From Paenibacillus peoriae KCTC 3763 (lineage in GTDB: Bacteria > Bacillota > Bacilli > Paenibacillales > Paenibacillaceae), in contig NZ_AGFX01000048.1 of assembly GCF_000236805.1 (NCBI RefSeq), positions 1-64,000 on the forward strand: a stretch of DNA of 64,000 bases, read 5' to 3'. Both the position numbers and the translations under genes were made by a program. Under the pieces are notes generated by a model. That model saw nothing but the letters and a program-made list of their open reading frames with translations, did no database searches and was not told the DNA's origin. Every line of letters begins with the position of its first letter. The stretch's first letter is position 1. This document shows, piece by piece, positions 9,854 through 18,755 of this stretch.

Positions 9854-11818
9854 ATGCTATTGCAAGTAACCGGAATTACAAAATCCTATGGAATTGAGCC
9901 CGTGCTGGACGGGATTAACCTTCAAATATTAGAACGTGAACGCATTGGACTGGTAGGTGTGAACGGTGCAGGCAAATCGACCCTGCTCAAAATCATCGCT
10001 GGTGAAATATCCTATGACAATGGACAAATTTTCAAAGCAAAGGAGACCAGCATCGGTTATCTGGCACAAAACAGCGGATTGAATTCGGACCGATCGATCT
10101 GGGGAGAAATGATGCTGGTATTCGCTCCACTGATTGAAGCGGAGCAGGAGTTGCGGCAAATGGAGCAGGAAATCGCTGACCCGGCCAATGCGCAGAACGA
10201 AAAGCGCTATGCTGATCTGCTGGAACGCTATGCACGACGGTCAGACTGGTTCAAGGATCACGGCGGCTATGAAATGGAGACCCGTATTCGCAGCGTGCTG
10301 CATGGCATGGGCTTTGGTTCATTTCCACCGGAGACGCCTGTAGCTACACTGAGCGGCGGACAGAAAACACGCCTCGCACTGGCACGCATTCTGCTGCTTG
10401 CTCCAGACGTGCTTATGCTCGATGAGCCGACCAACTATCTCGATATCCAGACATTGACTTGGCTGGAGGACTATTTGCGCGGCTATTCCGGCTCTCTGCT
10501 GGTCGTATCACATGACCGATATTTTCTGGATCGGCTGGTAACGACGATTATTGAAATCGAACGCCACCGCTCCACCCGCTATACAGGCAACTATAGCCGC
10601 TATATGGAGCTGAAAGCTGCCGAGTACGAAACGGATCTCAAGCATTACGAAAAGCAACAAGACGAAATCGCCCGTATGGAGGCATTTATACAACGTAATA
10701 TCGTGCGAGCCTCCACAACCAGACGTGCCCAAAGCCGCCGCAAGCAGTTGGATAAAATGGAGCGTATGGATCGACCGATGGGCGATTTGAAAAAAGCCCA
10801 TTTTTCCTTTGAAACGGCCCATATGTCGGGTAAGGAAGTGTTGGAGGTGCGCGACCTCTCCGTAGCGTATGAGGGTAAACTGCCTTTATTCCAGCATGCA
10901 TCCTTTGATTTAAAACGTGGAGATACGGTGGCACTGATTGGTCCGAACGGGATCGGAAAATCGACGCTACTCAAGAGCCTGACCGGATCGCTCAAACCTG
11001 CTGCCGGCTCCATTCACTGGGGCACGAAAATTAAAATCGGCCTGTATGACCAGGAGCAGACGAATCTGAACCCGACCAATACTGTGCTGGAGGAGCTGTG
11101 GAGCGAGTATCCTCATATGGAGGAAGCACGGATTCGTACGGTGCTGGGGAATTTTCTGTTCAGCGGTGACGATGTGTTAAAAAAGATATCTACATTAAGC
11201 GGCGGGGAAAAAGCCCGTGTATCTCTGGCCAAGCTGATGCTTCGCGAAGCCAATGTATTGATTCTCGATGAGCCTACCAACCATCTGGATCTGTTCAGCA
11301 AAGAAGTGCTGGAGGCTGCCTTGATGGACTATGACGGTACGCTGCTATTCATTTCCCATGACCGTTATTTCCTGAACAAAATGGCGGAGCGTGTCATTGA
11401 GCTTCATCCTGAAGGGATACAACATTTCCTGGGGAATTATGATGACTATGTTGCCAAAAAACAGGAGCTGGAGGAGATAGCACAGGAAGCTCTGGAGGCA
11501 GGTCAAGCCACCCGCAGCAAAACATCGGCTGCCTCTGCATCCGTAACAGACGAGACCTCATCTAAATCACGTGCGGCAACCTATGCGGCAGACAAACAGG
11601 CCAAGAGCGAGGAACGCAGCCGTCAGCGTAAGCTGGAAGCCCTGGAAAACCAAATTAAAGTGTTGGAGGAGCAAATTTTAGGGCTAGAGGAGCAAATGAC
11701 CCTGCCAGAGATTTATCAGGACTATGAGGCGCTTCAGGAAATTCAGGTACAACTCGACAACCATAAACAGGAATTGGCTCAAACCTATGCGTCTTGGGAA
11801 GAACTGTTAGAGGATTAA
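9854..11818 (+). CDS. ABC-F family ATPase (YdiF-like)
   Basis: 654 residues with two ABC domains and no membrane segment. Walker A motifs GVNGAGKST and GPNGIGKST, signatures LSGGQKTRLALA and LSGGEKARVSLA, and Walker B plus DEPTN motifs are all present. The ABC-F interdomain linker lies at about 240-320, and a long charged coiled coil at about 545-654. ABC-F proteins act on ribosomes. The start is the ATG at 9854, since GGAGG lies 11 bases before it; an upstream GTG frame begins at 9824. Position beside moaC and tsaD matches B. subtilis ydiF. Confidence 0.92.
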   Translation: MLLQVTGITKSYGIEPVLDGINLQILERERIGLVGVNGAGKSTLLKIIAGEISYDNGQIFKAKETSIGYLAQNSGLNSDRSIWGEMMLVFAPLIEAEQELRQMEQEIADPANAQNEKRYADLLERYARRSDWFKDHGGYEMETRIRSVLHGMGFGSFPPETPVATLSGGQKTRLALARILLLAPDVLMLDEPTNYLDIQTLTWLEDYLRGYSGSLLVVSHDRYFLDRLVTTIIEIERHRSTRYTGNYSRYMELKAAEYETDLKHYEKQQDEIARMEAFIQRNIVRASTTRRAQSRRKQLDKMERMDRPMGDLKKAHFSFETAHMSGKEVLEVRDLSVAYEGKLPLFQHASFDLKRGDTVALIGPNGIGKSTLLKSLTGSLKPAAGSIHWGTKIKIGLYDQEQTNLNPTNTVLEELWSEYPHMEEARIRTVLGNFLFSGDDVLKKISTLSGGEKARVSLAKLMLREANVLILDEPTNHLDLFSKEVLEAALMDYDGTLLFISHDRYFLNKMAERVIELHPEGIQHFLGNYDDYVAKKQELEEIAQEALEAGQATRSKTSAASASVTDETSSKSRAATYAADKQAKSEERSRQRKLEALENQIKVLEEQILGLEEQMTLPEIYQDYEALQEIQVQLDNHKQELAQTYASWEELLED

Positions 11819-11885
11819 AGCTACTGCATTAAATCTTGGCCCAAGAAATTTCACATTTGCCTCTTCCTACTTTTTGTACACAGGG

Positions 11886-12133
11886 ATATCCACAACTTAT
11901 GTGCATGAATGATATTGAAAAATGGCCTTTTGGGCCATTTTTTTATTGTTAAAAAGCCATCTTCAAGTGAAAACCAAATTTATCCACCCTTTTATCCACA
12001 TTATCCACAGATTCCACAACAGCTAGAGGCGCAAAATATCCCCTAGCTTACAATCTCCAAAAAGCCTTAACCTGCTTGCTTCGAGAATGATTATCCACAT
12101 TTTCAATGGTATATGTGGATAACTTTGTTCACA
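11886..12133. promoter_or_regulatory. Cluster of DnaA boxes
   Basis: Perfect TTATCCACA boxes lie at 11992-12000, 12001-12009 and 12091-12099 on the plus strand and at 12114-12122 on the minus strand. One-mismatch boxes are at 11886-11894 and 11980-11988. A further weak site (TTGTTCACA) is at 12125-12133. The whole cluster fits in 250 bases of non-coding DNA between the ABC-F gene and tsaD. There is no dnaA, dnaN or AT-rich unwinding region here, so this is not oriC. DnaA titration or DnaA-dependent regulation is the likely role. Confidence 0.75.
11918..11945 (+). terminator. Intrinsic terminator after the ABC-F gene
   Basis: AATGGCC (11921-11927) pairs with GGCCATT (11933-11939), followed by a run of T on the plus strand. 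Confidence 0.85.
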
Positions 12134-12316
12134 ACTTGACAGATCATATCATTGTTCGAGCAATATTAAAACCACCGAGTTTTTTGATGAATCATGAAAC
12201 ACCTTGTACGATTGTGACGAACCATGCGGGAGGATAAAATGCTATCATTGATCAGCTCAAACTCCTTTAATTATTCCTCTTGAATTGATACTGTTTTTAT
12301 AGTAGATAGGCTAGAA

Positions 12317-12352
12317 CAAAAAAAAGACACGACCTCAAATGTGCCGTGTCTT
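12317..12352 (-). terminator. Intrinsic terminator after tsaD
   Basis: AAGACACG (12324-12331) pairs with CGTGTCTT (12345-12352). On the minus strand eight or more T follow. It ends the tsaE-tsaB-rimI-tsaD group. Confidence 0.88.
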
Positions 12353-12368
12353 GCTCATTCCTGTTCAA

Positions 12369-13433
12369 TTAAGATTGGACAGACCATTCCTCCAGAGACA
12401 GCCCTGGATCTGCCTTCATGTCCAATGAGGTAAATTCACCGCGCTTCCATTTGGCATGAGCCGCAGCTCCGATCATGGCTGCATTGTCTGTACAATATTT
12501 CATGGAAGGTACAAGCAGCTCGATTCCTTCACGCTCGCAGCGCTCACGCAATGCTGTACGCAGTCCTTGATTGGCGGCGACACCGCCACACAGCAGAAGC
12601 TGCTTCGCACGGTATTCACGCATGGCACGAATCGCTTTTTCTACCAGTACCTCGATGACCGACTCTTGAAAGCCTCTTGCGATAGCTCCAGCTTGAACGG
12701 ACTCTCCGCGCATTTTCGTCTGATTGATTACATTCAGCACCGCAGATTTCAAACCGCTAAAGCTAAAATCATAAGAGTCCGGCTCCAGCCATGCACGCGG
12801 CAAAGTGACGACTTCCTCCGATTCGTGGGCCACACGATCCACATGCGGACCACCGGGATACGGAAATCCAATGGCTCGCGCTACTTTGTCATAGGCTTCC
12901 CCGACTGCATCATCCCTTGTCCGGCCAATGAGTTGAAACTGGCCTTCGGACTCCATCAGCACCAGCTCCGTATGTCCTCCTGACACCACGAGTGCGATGC
13001 ACGGATACACGATATCATGCTCCAACTGATTGGCATAAATATGTCCCGCAATATGATGCGTCCCGATCAACGGCTTGCCGAACGCCATCGCAGCGCTTTT
13101 GGCAGCGACAATGCCAACCAGTAATGCACCGACCAGCCCCGGCCCTTGCGTCACGGCAACTGCCGAAAGCTCGCGGGGCGTAATGCCAGATGCTTGCATG
13201 GCTTCGTCCAGCATGTAAGTAATGCTCTCCACATGCTTGCGCGATGCCACCTCTGGCACCACACCGCCAAAGGCTTTGTGTGTTTCAATCTGACTGGAAA
13301 TCAGATTGGAAAGTACCTCTGTACCATTTTTCACGACGGAAACAGCCGTCTCATCACAACTCGTTTCCACGGCCAGTATATAGCAAGGCTCGCCGGAGGC
13401 GGTGCCTGTACCTGCTTTTTCCACTTGCGTCAT
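12369..13433 (-). CDS. tsaD: tRNA t6A37 threonylcarbamoyltransferase TsaD
   Basis: 354 residues of the ASKHA fold. It has the N-terminal AVETSCDETAVSVV, the metal-binding HHIAGHIYANQ, the LVVSGGHTELV phosphate loop, and CGGVAANQGLR and the late metal Asp in CTDNAAMIGAAA. With TsaB and TsaE, both encoded just upstream, it transfers threonylcarbamoyl to A37 of ANN-decoding tRNAs. Its ATG overlaps the rimI stop codon by 4 bases, implying translational coupling. Confidence 0.98.
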   Translation of the reverse strand: MTQVEKAGTGTASGEPCYILAVETSCDETAVSVVKNGTEVLSNLISSQIETHKAFGGVVPEVASRKHVESITYMLDEAMQASGITPRELSAVAVTQGPGLVGALLVGIVAAKSAAMAFGKPLIGTHHIAGHIYANQLEHDIVYPCIALVVSGGHTELVLMESEGQFQLIGRTRDDAVGEAYDKVARAIGFPYPGGPHVDRVAHESEEVVTLPRAWLEPDSYDFSFSGLKSAVLNVINQTKMRGESVQAGAIARGFQESVIEVLVEKAIRAMREYRAKQLLLCGGVAANQGLRTALRERCEREGIELLVPSMKYCTDNAAMIGAAAHAKWKRGEFTSLDMKADPGLSLEEWSVQS

Positions 13434-13945
13434 TGCTCCTGCACGCTTCCTTCCTGTTCATTGGATGCCTTATGCGCGGGAAGATCCGCCCACATAATCA
13501 CGGCATCCTCGTTATTATCCGAATAATAGCCTTTGCGGACACCTGCGGGCTTAAATCCTTTTTTCTCATACAAGCCCTGAGCGATCCGATTCGTTACCCG
13601 TACCTCCAGCGTCATGCGTTCCATCCCTAAATATGAGGCGGTCTGCATCAGCTCATCCAACAGCTTGTCCCCAAGCTTGCGCCCGCGAAAGGCCTCACGA
13701 ACCGCAACATTCGTAATATGGGCCTCATCCATAATCGTCCACATGCCCGCGTAGCCGATGGCTTGTCCGTTCAGTTCCATAATCATATATTTGGCAAAAT
13801 GATTCATTGTCAGCTCATTGCGGAATGCTTCCTCCGTCCACGGCAGCGTGAACGCCTCATGCTCAATCTCCAGCACATCGGGAATATCCTCCAGCTGCAT
13901 CAAGCGAAACTCAAGCTTCTCTTCCCGTTGTATGTTCTTTGCCAT
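13430..13945 (-). CDS. rimI: Ribosomal protein alanine acetyltransferase RimI
   Basis: About 171 residues of the GNAT fold, with LEDIPDVLEIEHEAFTLPWTEEAF at the start, the acetyl-CoA loop FRGRKLGDKLLDEL, and TNRIAQGLYEKKGFKPAGVRKGYY typical of RimI. It acetylates the N-terminus of ribosomal protein S18, and in Bacillus-type genomes it is always found with the t6A genes. The ATG at 13945 has AGAGAG 12 bases upstream; a GTG at 13954 is the alternative. It sits between tsaB and tsaD. Confidence 0.92.
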   Translation of the reverse strand: MAKNIQREEKLEFRLMQLEDIPDVLEIEHEAFTLPWTEEAFRNELTMNHFAKYMIMELNGQAIGYAGMWTIMDEAHITNVAVREAFRGRKLGDKLLDELMQTASYLGMERMTLEVRVTNRIAQGLYEKKGFKPAGVRKGYYSDNNEDAVIMWADLPAHKASNEQEGSVQEQ

Positions 13946-13962
13946 GTTGTTCACCGCTCTCT

Positions 13963-14805
13963 TTAGCGCTGACGAAGCAGATTGGCTTCCGCCTCCGCCA
14001 GCTGGGTATAATTCGGAACCAGCGTATGTAGCTCGTCATATTCCTGACGAAGCAGCTTATCCGCCCCAAGGCGGCCTGCCCATCTTCCTTCCAGCTCATA
14101 GGATACAATACGAAGCTCGCTCCATGCACGCAGGCGCTCGGCAGTTTCGGCGTGAATCACTGTTTCACCGACGAGCCAAATAACTGCTGGACGCTCCTCG
14201 GAAGGCAAAGCCTCCAGTCGTTGCAACAGGTCCTCGGTCCAGGTGGACATTAGCCGGATCGCATCCGGCTTCAGCCGCTGCGGGCTATCATCGGTGCCGT
14301 CAACTGTATTCACGGCGAACAGCCCCGTGTAAACCTGTCCACGGCGCGCATCCAGCACAGGCACAATCCAGTCTGCTGCCTTCGCTCCAGCTGGACTTTC
14401 ACTCACCGACTCACTTTTCCCTGCTTGCTCCTGCATCACGATACCACGATTCCACCCTCCCCACGCCAAAGCGTGCAAAGTGGATATGGATGTCACCGGG
14501 ACGCCCCAGGCCCAAGCGAGGGTTTTGGCTGCAGTCACTGCAATCCGGATACCGGTGTAAGAACCCGGTCCGACACCGACTGCAATGCCGTCTACATCAT
14601 CACGCGTCAATCCTGCTTCGCTCAGGAGCCGTTCCAGCTCGGTAATGACATGCACCGAGTGATTACGTTCACCATATACATTGCTTTCTCCCAGCAGCTC
14701 TCTTCCGTTCATCAGGGCGGCTGCCATCACGGTCGTCGCTGTATCTAACACCAAAAACCGCTCACGCGGCTTTACATTCTCATCTGTATACTCTCTTCTT
14801 TGCAT
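13963..14805 (-). CDS. tsaB: tRNA t6A37 complex dimerisation protein TsaB
   Basis: 280 residues. The ASKHA-like N-terminal domain carries LVLDTATTVMAAALMNG and GVGPGSYTGIRIAVTAAKTLAWAWGVP, the TsaB signature. TsaB lacks its own catalysis and scaffolds TsaD. A low-complexity stretch of about 20 residues (near 158-178, EQAGKSESVSESPAGAK) interrupts the usual fold and makes the protein longer than the B. subtilis homologue. It starts 3 bases after the tsaE stop, so the two are co-translated. Confidence 0.95.
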   Translation of the reverse strand: MQRREYTDENVKPRERFLVLDTATTVMAAALMNGRELLGESNVYGERNHSVHVITELERLLSEAGLTRDDVDGIAVGVGPGSYTGIRIAVTAAKTLAWAWGVPVTSISTLHALAWGGWNRGIVMQEQAGKSESVSESPAGAKAADWIVPVLDARRGQVYTGLFAVNTVDGTDDSPQRLKPDAIRLMSTWTEDLLQRLEALPSEERPAVIWLVGETVIHAETAERLRAWSELRIVSYELEGRWAGRLGADKLLRQEYDELHTLVPNYTQLAEAEANLLRQR

Positions 14806-14808
14806 GGT

Positions 14809-15288
14809 TCAAACTCCATTCTCCCGCAAACTGCGGCACCATTGTTCATAAGGCTCGCCATACCCGGTCAGATGAATCAAGCGCTCCCCGACATCCGTCG
14901 TTTCTATATACATGTGAAGCCTTTGCTCCGGCAATATATCGGGTATAATACTGCCCCATTCCACCAGACATACGCCTGCTCCGTAAAAATACTCATCCAG
15001 CCCAAGGTCCTCTGCCTCATCCTGGGTGATGCGGTACACATCCATATGGTACAAGGGCAAACGGCCCTCATACTCCTTGATTAGCGTAAAGGTTGGGCTG
15101 TTTACAATACCCGGGACACCCAAATGGCTGGCAAAAGCTTTGGAAAAGGCAGTTTTGCCTGCTCCCAGATCTCCGTCCAGCACGATCACCGTTCCGGGAA
15201 CGGCTAGGGCTGCCAAATCACCCGCCAAAGCCCCGGTCTGCGCCTCGGCAGCAGAACGAAATGTATACTGTTCCTGCGAAATTGTCAT
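14809..15288 (-). CDS. tsaE: tRNA t6A37 ATPase TsaE
   Basis: 159 residues with the P-loop LDGDLGAGKTAFSKAFA and the TsaE motifs NSPTFTLIKEYEG and LYHMDVYRI. It hydrolyses ATP to drive the TsaB-TsaD cycle. It is first of the tsaE-tsaB-rimI-tsaD group, divergent from the isochorismatase-like gene; the 135-base spacer holds both promoters. Confidence 0.96.
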   Translation of the reverse strand: MTISQEQYTFRSAAEAQTGALAGDLAALAVPGTVIVLDGDLGAGKTAFSKAFASHLGVPGIVNSPTFTLIKEYEGRLPLYHMDVYRITQDEAEDLGLDEYFYGAGVCLVEWGSIIPDILPEQRLHMYIETTDVGERLIHLTGYGEPYEQWCRSLRENGV

Positions 15289-15423
15289 ATGCTTTAATCA
15301 CCTTTCGTCCACAACTGACCGTTCCAACTTGTTTTTAATTATATAGTTCACCTTATGTCGCCGCAAGGCATGAAGACATGCTATTGTATGTTAGGTAAGA
15401 CACACAAGGAGGGAATCGATACG

Positions 15424-15954
15424 ATGGGACAAAACGTGTTACTCGTGATTGATGTTCAGCAGGCTATGTTCATGTATGATGAAAAGCTGTATCGTGAGCA
15501 GGAAGTGGTAGCGAATTTGCAGCAGCTTTTAGCCAAAGCCAGAGCCGCAGGCACACCGGTGATTTTTGTGCAGCATACGGTTGAAGCGGATGAGGATTTC
15601 CGGGAAAACAGTGCTGGCTGGCCTATCGCCGACGTGGTGCGTCCTCTTCCTCATGAACGAATTGTCCGTAAATCGTCCTGGGACAGCTTTTACCAAACCG
15701 AATTGCAGCATGTGCTCCAGGAATTAGAGGCCGATCAGCTCATAATCGCGGGGATGCAGACAGAGTTCTGCCTCGACACGACTTGCCGAAGCGCCTATAG
15801 TTTGGGATACCAAAATAATGTACTTGTATCGGATGCACATAGTACATTTAATAGCAAGGTGCTGAGCGGGGAACAAATTGTAGCTCATCACAATACGGTG
15901 CTCGGCAATCGTTTTGTGCGTTTGCTCGCGACGGCGGATGTACATTTTGCGTGA
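15424..15954 (+). CDS. Isochorismatase-family cysteine hydrolase
   Basis: 176 residues of the isochorismatase-like fold with the full triad: Asp in LLVIDVQQAMF, Lys in IVRKSSWDSF, and Cys in QTEFCLDTT. The family includes nicotinamidases, ureidoacrylate hydrolases and other amidases, and the substrate here cannot be told from sequence. The start ATG at 15424 follows AAGGAGGG; an upstream in-frame start at 15355 has no ribosome site. It stands alone on the plus strand. Confidence 0.88.
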   Translation: MGQNVLLVIDVQQAMFMYDEKLYREQEVVANLQQLLAKARAAGTPVIFVQHTVEADEDFRENSAGWPIADVVRPLPHERIVRKSSWDSFYQTELQHVLQELEADQLIIAGMQTEFCLDTTCRSAYSLGYQNNVLVSDAHSTFNSKVLSGEQIVAHHNTVLGNRFVRLLATADVHFA

Positions 15955-15960
15955 GCTTGA

Positions 15961-16003
15961 CCATCATAAAAAAATAGCCCCAGTTTGCTGCCAAGACCGG
16001 GGC
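15961..16003. terminator. Bidirectional terminator between convergent genes
   Basis: TAGCCCC near 15976 pairs with GGGGCTA near 16000. A run of A before the stem gives a T-run for the minus strand. It lies between the hydrolase gene and the SLH gene, which converge. Confidence 0.7.
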
Positions 16004-16088
16004 TACATGCATTATTCAGTTTTTAACCTGTCGCAGTTCGTAAGCTTATATCCTCTATAACATCCATATCAATGTAATAAGTTTTCAA

Positions 16089-18428
16089 TCAGTTCAAGGA
16101 ATCCACGAGATTCTTAACTTGTGGATGGAGGTTCAGTGCATTCAGAACAATCGTTAGAGCCTCCGCACGTGTGGCATTGCCCTGTGGATCAAATGCGCCA
16201 TTGCTCTTGCCATTGATAATACCCGCTTCTGCGACATCCTTAATTGCGTTCGTTGCAAAGGAACTTGCAATGGATATATCTGTAAAGTTACCTTTGGAAT
16301 CATCTTTATTCACACCACTCAAGTTCACAATACGGGATAGGATGATAGCCATTTCTTCACGGCTAATCGTTTGGTTCGGTTTGAAGGTTCCATCGCCATA
16401 TCCACCAATTACCCCTGCGTTAGCCAGCTTCTCAATAGCTTCCTTAGCCCAGTGACTGCTAATATCACTCATAGCAGCGGAATGATCAGCACCGCCACTA
16501 ATATCGAATGCGCGAGAGATAAGCATTGCGAACTCCGCACGTGTGATATTGCCATTAGGTTTGAACTGTCCATCCCCATAACCTTTGATAATCTGCAGTT
16601 TTACAAACGTATCGATCGCCTTTTCGGCCCAGTGCCCTTTAATGTCAGCCATTTCAATCTTGGCATTAGCTTGCTTAGCTTCCGCTACCTTGGACTCGAT
16701 AGCTTTAACAGAGCTTGCTACATTAACAATGCTGCTCTTGAATACATCAACAGTAGGCTGCGCAGGTTCAGGAGTTGGTGCCGGAGCAGGCGATATGGTT
16801 GGTGTTGACGATATAGTCGATGTAGAGGATGCAGATGATGTATCCGTTACTGATTTATCTCTGTTTCTGGATGGCGATGTTGGCGTGACATCCTTGGAGA
16901 CAGCGGAAGCTGCACTGCTACCTGCACCATTTACAGCTTTTACCGTAAACGTATACATGGTGCCATTTGACAGTCCCGTTACCGTGATCGGGCTTGCCGC
17001 TCCTATTGCGGTGATATTCCCCGGTGAGGCTGTGACCTCGTAGCCTGTTATAGGGCTTCCTCCATTCACTACAGGGATGCTGAAGCTGACGGTGGCTTGT
17101 TGATTACCTGCCGTTGCAGTTACATCCGTTGGCGATGACGGAACTGTTTTGGGCGTTTCGCTCACTTCATTGGAAGCAGCGCTTTCTCCTCCCGGGTTCG
17201 TTGCTTTGACGATAAAATAGTATGTGGTGCCATTCTCCAATCCTGTTACATCATAGCTGTATATCGAACCGCTTACCGTGGTTTCTTCTGACCCATAAGC
17301 CCCGGAAGTCGTACTTTTGAATATTTTGTACTCCGTGGAACCGATGATCGGACTCCAAGTAAGGCTTACGTGCGAATCGCCCGCTGTGGCGGGCACCAAT
17401 ACTGGCACTCCAGGCACTGGAACTTGCGGCGTTGCACTCGCTTCGTTGGAGTTGTCACTGTTACCTCCTGAGTTGCTTGCCTTGACTACGAAAAAATATG
17501 TCATGCCGTTCGTTAAACCTGTTTCCGTGTAGCTATAGGTCGCCCCGCTCACTGTCGCAACTGGGATTGACTCGTAGGACCCCAATGTTGTTCCCTTGTA
17601 AACATCGTAGGTGACTGCTCCTGAAACACTGTTCCAGCTTAAAGTCACTTGTCCGTTACCGGCTGTCGCTGTGAGCCCTGTTGGTGCCGTAGGTGGGGCA
17701 ATCTGTGGCTTTGCGCTCACTTCATTCGAGGCAGAGCTATCCCCGTGTTCATTGCTAGACCTAACCGTAAAGTAATATGTTGTACCGTTGGTCAGCCCTG
17801 TTAATGTTGTAGTTGTTCCGTTGACTGTTGCTACCGGAGCTGCATCGTATATACCTGGCGATGTTCCTTGATACACTTTATAGCTCGTTGCATCCAACAC
17901 GCTGCTCCAGTTTAATGTTACTTGCCCATCACTTGTTATAGCTGCAAGTTCAGTTGGCGCGTCCGGAGTGTTACTGTAAAGTTGGAACTCTGTAATGGCA
18001 GGGAAAAAACTCCACGAGTTAATGGTGACTTTCACATATCTTGCACTGACAGGTTGAGACAATGTTTGATTAATCGTATTCGTAGTACTGCCAGACACTG
18101 TATCCACTACAGTCCAGGTTAAATCATCATTACTTGTTTCTAATGTGATTGCACTATTGGCCCGATCAGACCATGTCTCTACAACATAACTATTAAATTG
18201 TGTTACCGAGCCTAAGTCAACCTTAAGCCAAGGAGAACCGCTTGCGGTTGAAGGTCCCCACTCACTACGTGGATTACCGTCCACTGCATTACTTGGAAGA
18301 GTACCAGCCCATAAACTACTGGCTGTTGCCGTTTTATTTAATGCCAAGTTAGTAGAGCCTGCATGTACAGGGGTCATTCCTGCCATAAGAAATAATACCA
18401 ATAACGAAGAAATACACCGTCTAATCAT
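16089..18428 (-). CDS. SLH surface protein with F5/8 C and four FN3 domains, 779 aa
   Basis: A signal peptide (to about residue 24, PVHAGS) is followed by an F5/8 type C domain (about 25-155, NLALNKTATASSLW ... ITEFQLY). Four fibronectin III domains span about 157-515, each ending SNE(A/V)SATP-like. A Ser/Thr/Pro linker (515-575) and three SLH modules (about 595-770, HWAEKAIDTFV, HWAKEAIEKLA and a divergent third) follow. SLH domains bind pyruvylated secondary cell-wall polymer, so this is a cell-surface carbohydrate-binding or adhesion protein. Its upstream region holds cassette A, near-identical to that before the next SLH gene. Confidence 0.92.
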   Translation of the reverse strand: MIRRCISSLLVLFLMAGMTPVHAGSTNLALNKTATASSLWAGTLPSNAVDGNPRSEWGPSTASGSPWLKVDLGSVTQFNSYVVETWSDRANSAITLETSNDDLTWTVVDTVSGSTTNTINQTLSQPVSARYVKVTINSWSFFPAITEFQLYSNTPDAPTELAAITSDGQVTLNWSSVLDATSYKVYQGTSPGIYDAAPVATVNGTTTTLTGLTNGTTYYFTVRSSNEHGDSSASNEVSAKPQIAPPTAPTGLTATAGNGQVTLSWNSVSGAVTYDVYKGTTLGSYESIPVATVSGATYSYTETGLTNGMTYFFVVKASNSGGNSDNSNEASATPQVPVPGVPVLVPATAGDSHVSLTWSPIIGSTEYKIFKSTTSGAYGSEETTVSGSIYSYDVTGLENGTTYYFIVKATNPGGESAASNEVSETPKTVPSSPTDVTATAGNQQATVSFSIPVVNGGSPITGYEVTASPGNITAIGAASPITVTGLSNGTMYTFTVKAVNGAGSSAASAVSKDVTPTSPSRNRDKSVTDTSSASSTSTISSTPTISPAPAPTPEPAQPTVDVFKSSIVNVASSVKAIESKVAEAKQANAKIEMADIKGHWAEKAIDTFVKLQIIKGYGDGQFKPNGNITRAEFAMLISRAFDISGGADHSAAMSDISSHWAKEAIEKLANAGVIGGYGDGTFKPNQTISREEMAIILSRIVNLSGVNKDDSKGNFTDISIASSFATNAIKDVAEAGIINGKSNGAFDPQGNATRAEALTIVLNALNLHPQVKNLVDSLN

Positions 18429-18530
18429 CTGTTTCTTTCACTCGCCTCTCGTTATATTCTATGATGAAGTTCATACGAGTTTTGAAACGCTCGATCTGCC
18501 AAAACTCCCAACAGTATCGCTTGATTCACT

Positions 18531-18665
18531 CCCCATATCGCCTCTCCCTCCCGTTGCAACGCATTTTATCACACCGTTCTCACAAAATTCTCACAAAACC
18601 ACGAAAGCTGTCGATAAATCAAAAAAGAAGCTATCCCCGATAGATTTTTCTACTGGGAATAACCA
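18531..18665. repeat. Repeat cassette A (terminator plus promoter) before the 779-aa SLH gene
   Basis: About 135 bases nearly identical to 21489-21624. Reading the minus strand, it holds a G/C hairpin followed by T-run (18621-18664), then two direct repeats of TTTTGTGAGAA (18588-18598 and 18577-18587), 8 bases, and a -10 TAAAAT (18563-18568). The hairpin ends transcription from upstream and the repeats plus -10 form a new promoter. The rest of the 327-base gap holds only this and the terminator at 18703. Confidence 0.85.
18563..18598 (-). promoter_or_regulatory. SARP-type promoter of the 779-aa SLH gene
   Basis: Two 11-bp direct repeats TTTTGTGAGAA end exactly 8 bases before the -10 TAAAAT, and no good -35 hexamer exists. 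This is the layout known for SARP activators: repeats at one-helical-turn spacing, 8 bases upstream of the -10. The nearby response regulator has a SARP-like DNA-binding plus BTAD output, so it is the candidate activator. Confidence 0.55.
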
Positions 18666-18702
18666 TCGGCTAGTTGTGCCTAGCTTGGGTAAGCGCACAA
18701 AA

Positions 18703-18740
18703 ACAAAAGAGCCAAGTGCAAAATACACTTGGCCCTTTTA
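18703..18740 (-). terminator. Intrinsic terminator after the 875-aa SLH gene
   Basis: GCCAAGTG (18711-18718) pairs with CACTTGGC (18726-18733), flanked by A and T runs. It lies 16 bases past the stop codon at 18756. Confidence 0.85.
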
Positions 18741-18755
18741 TTGAGAGAAACGGTA

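Noticed and set aside
11886-12133. Replication origin
   Set aside because: DnaA boxes are present, but there is no dnaA, dnaN or other origin gene nearby and no AT-rich unwinding tract next to them.
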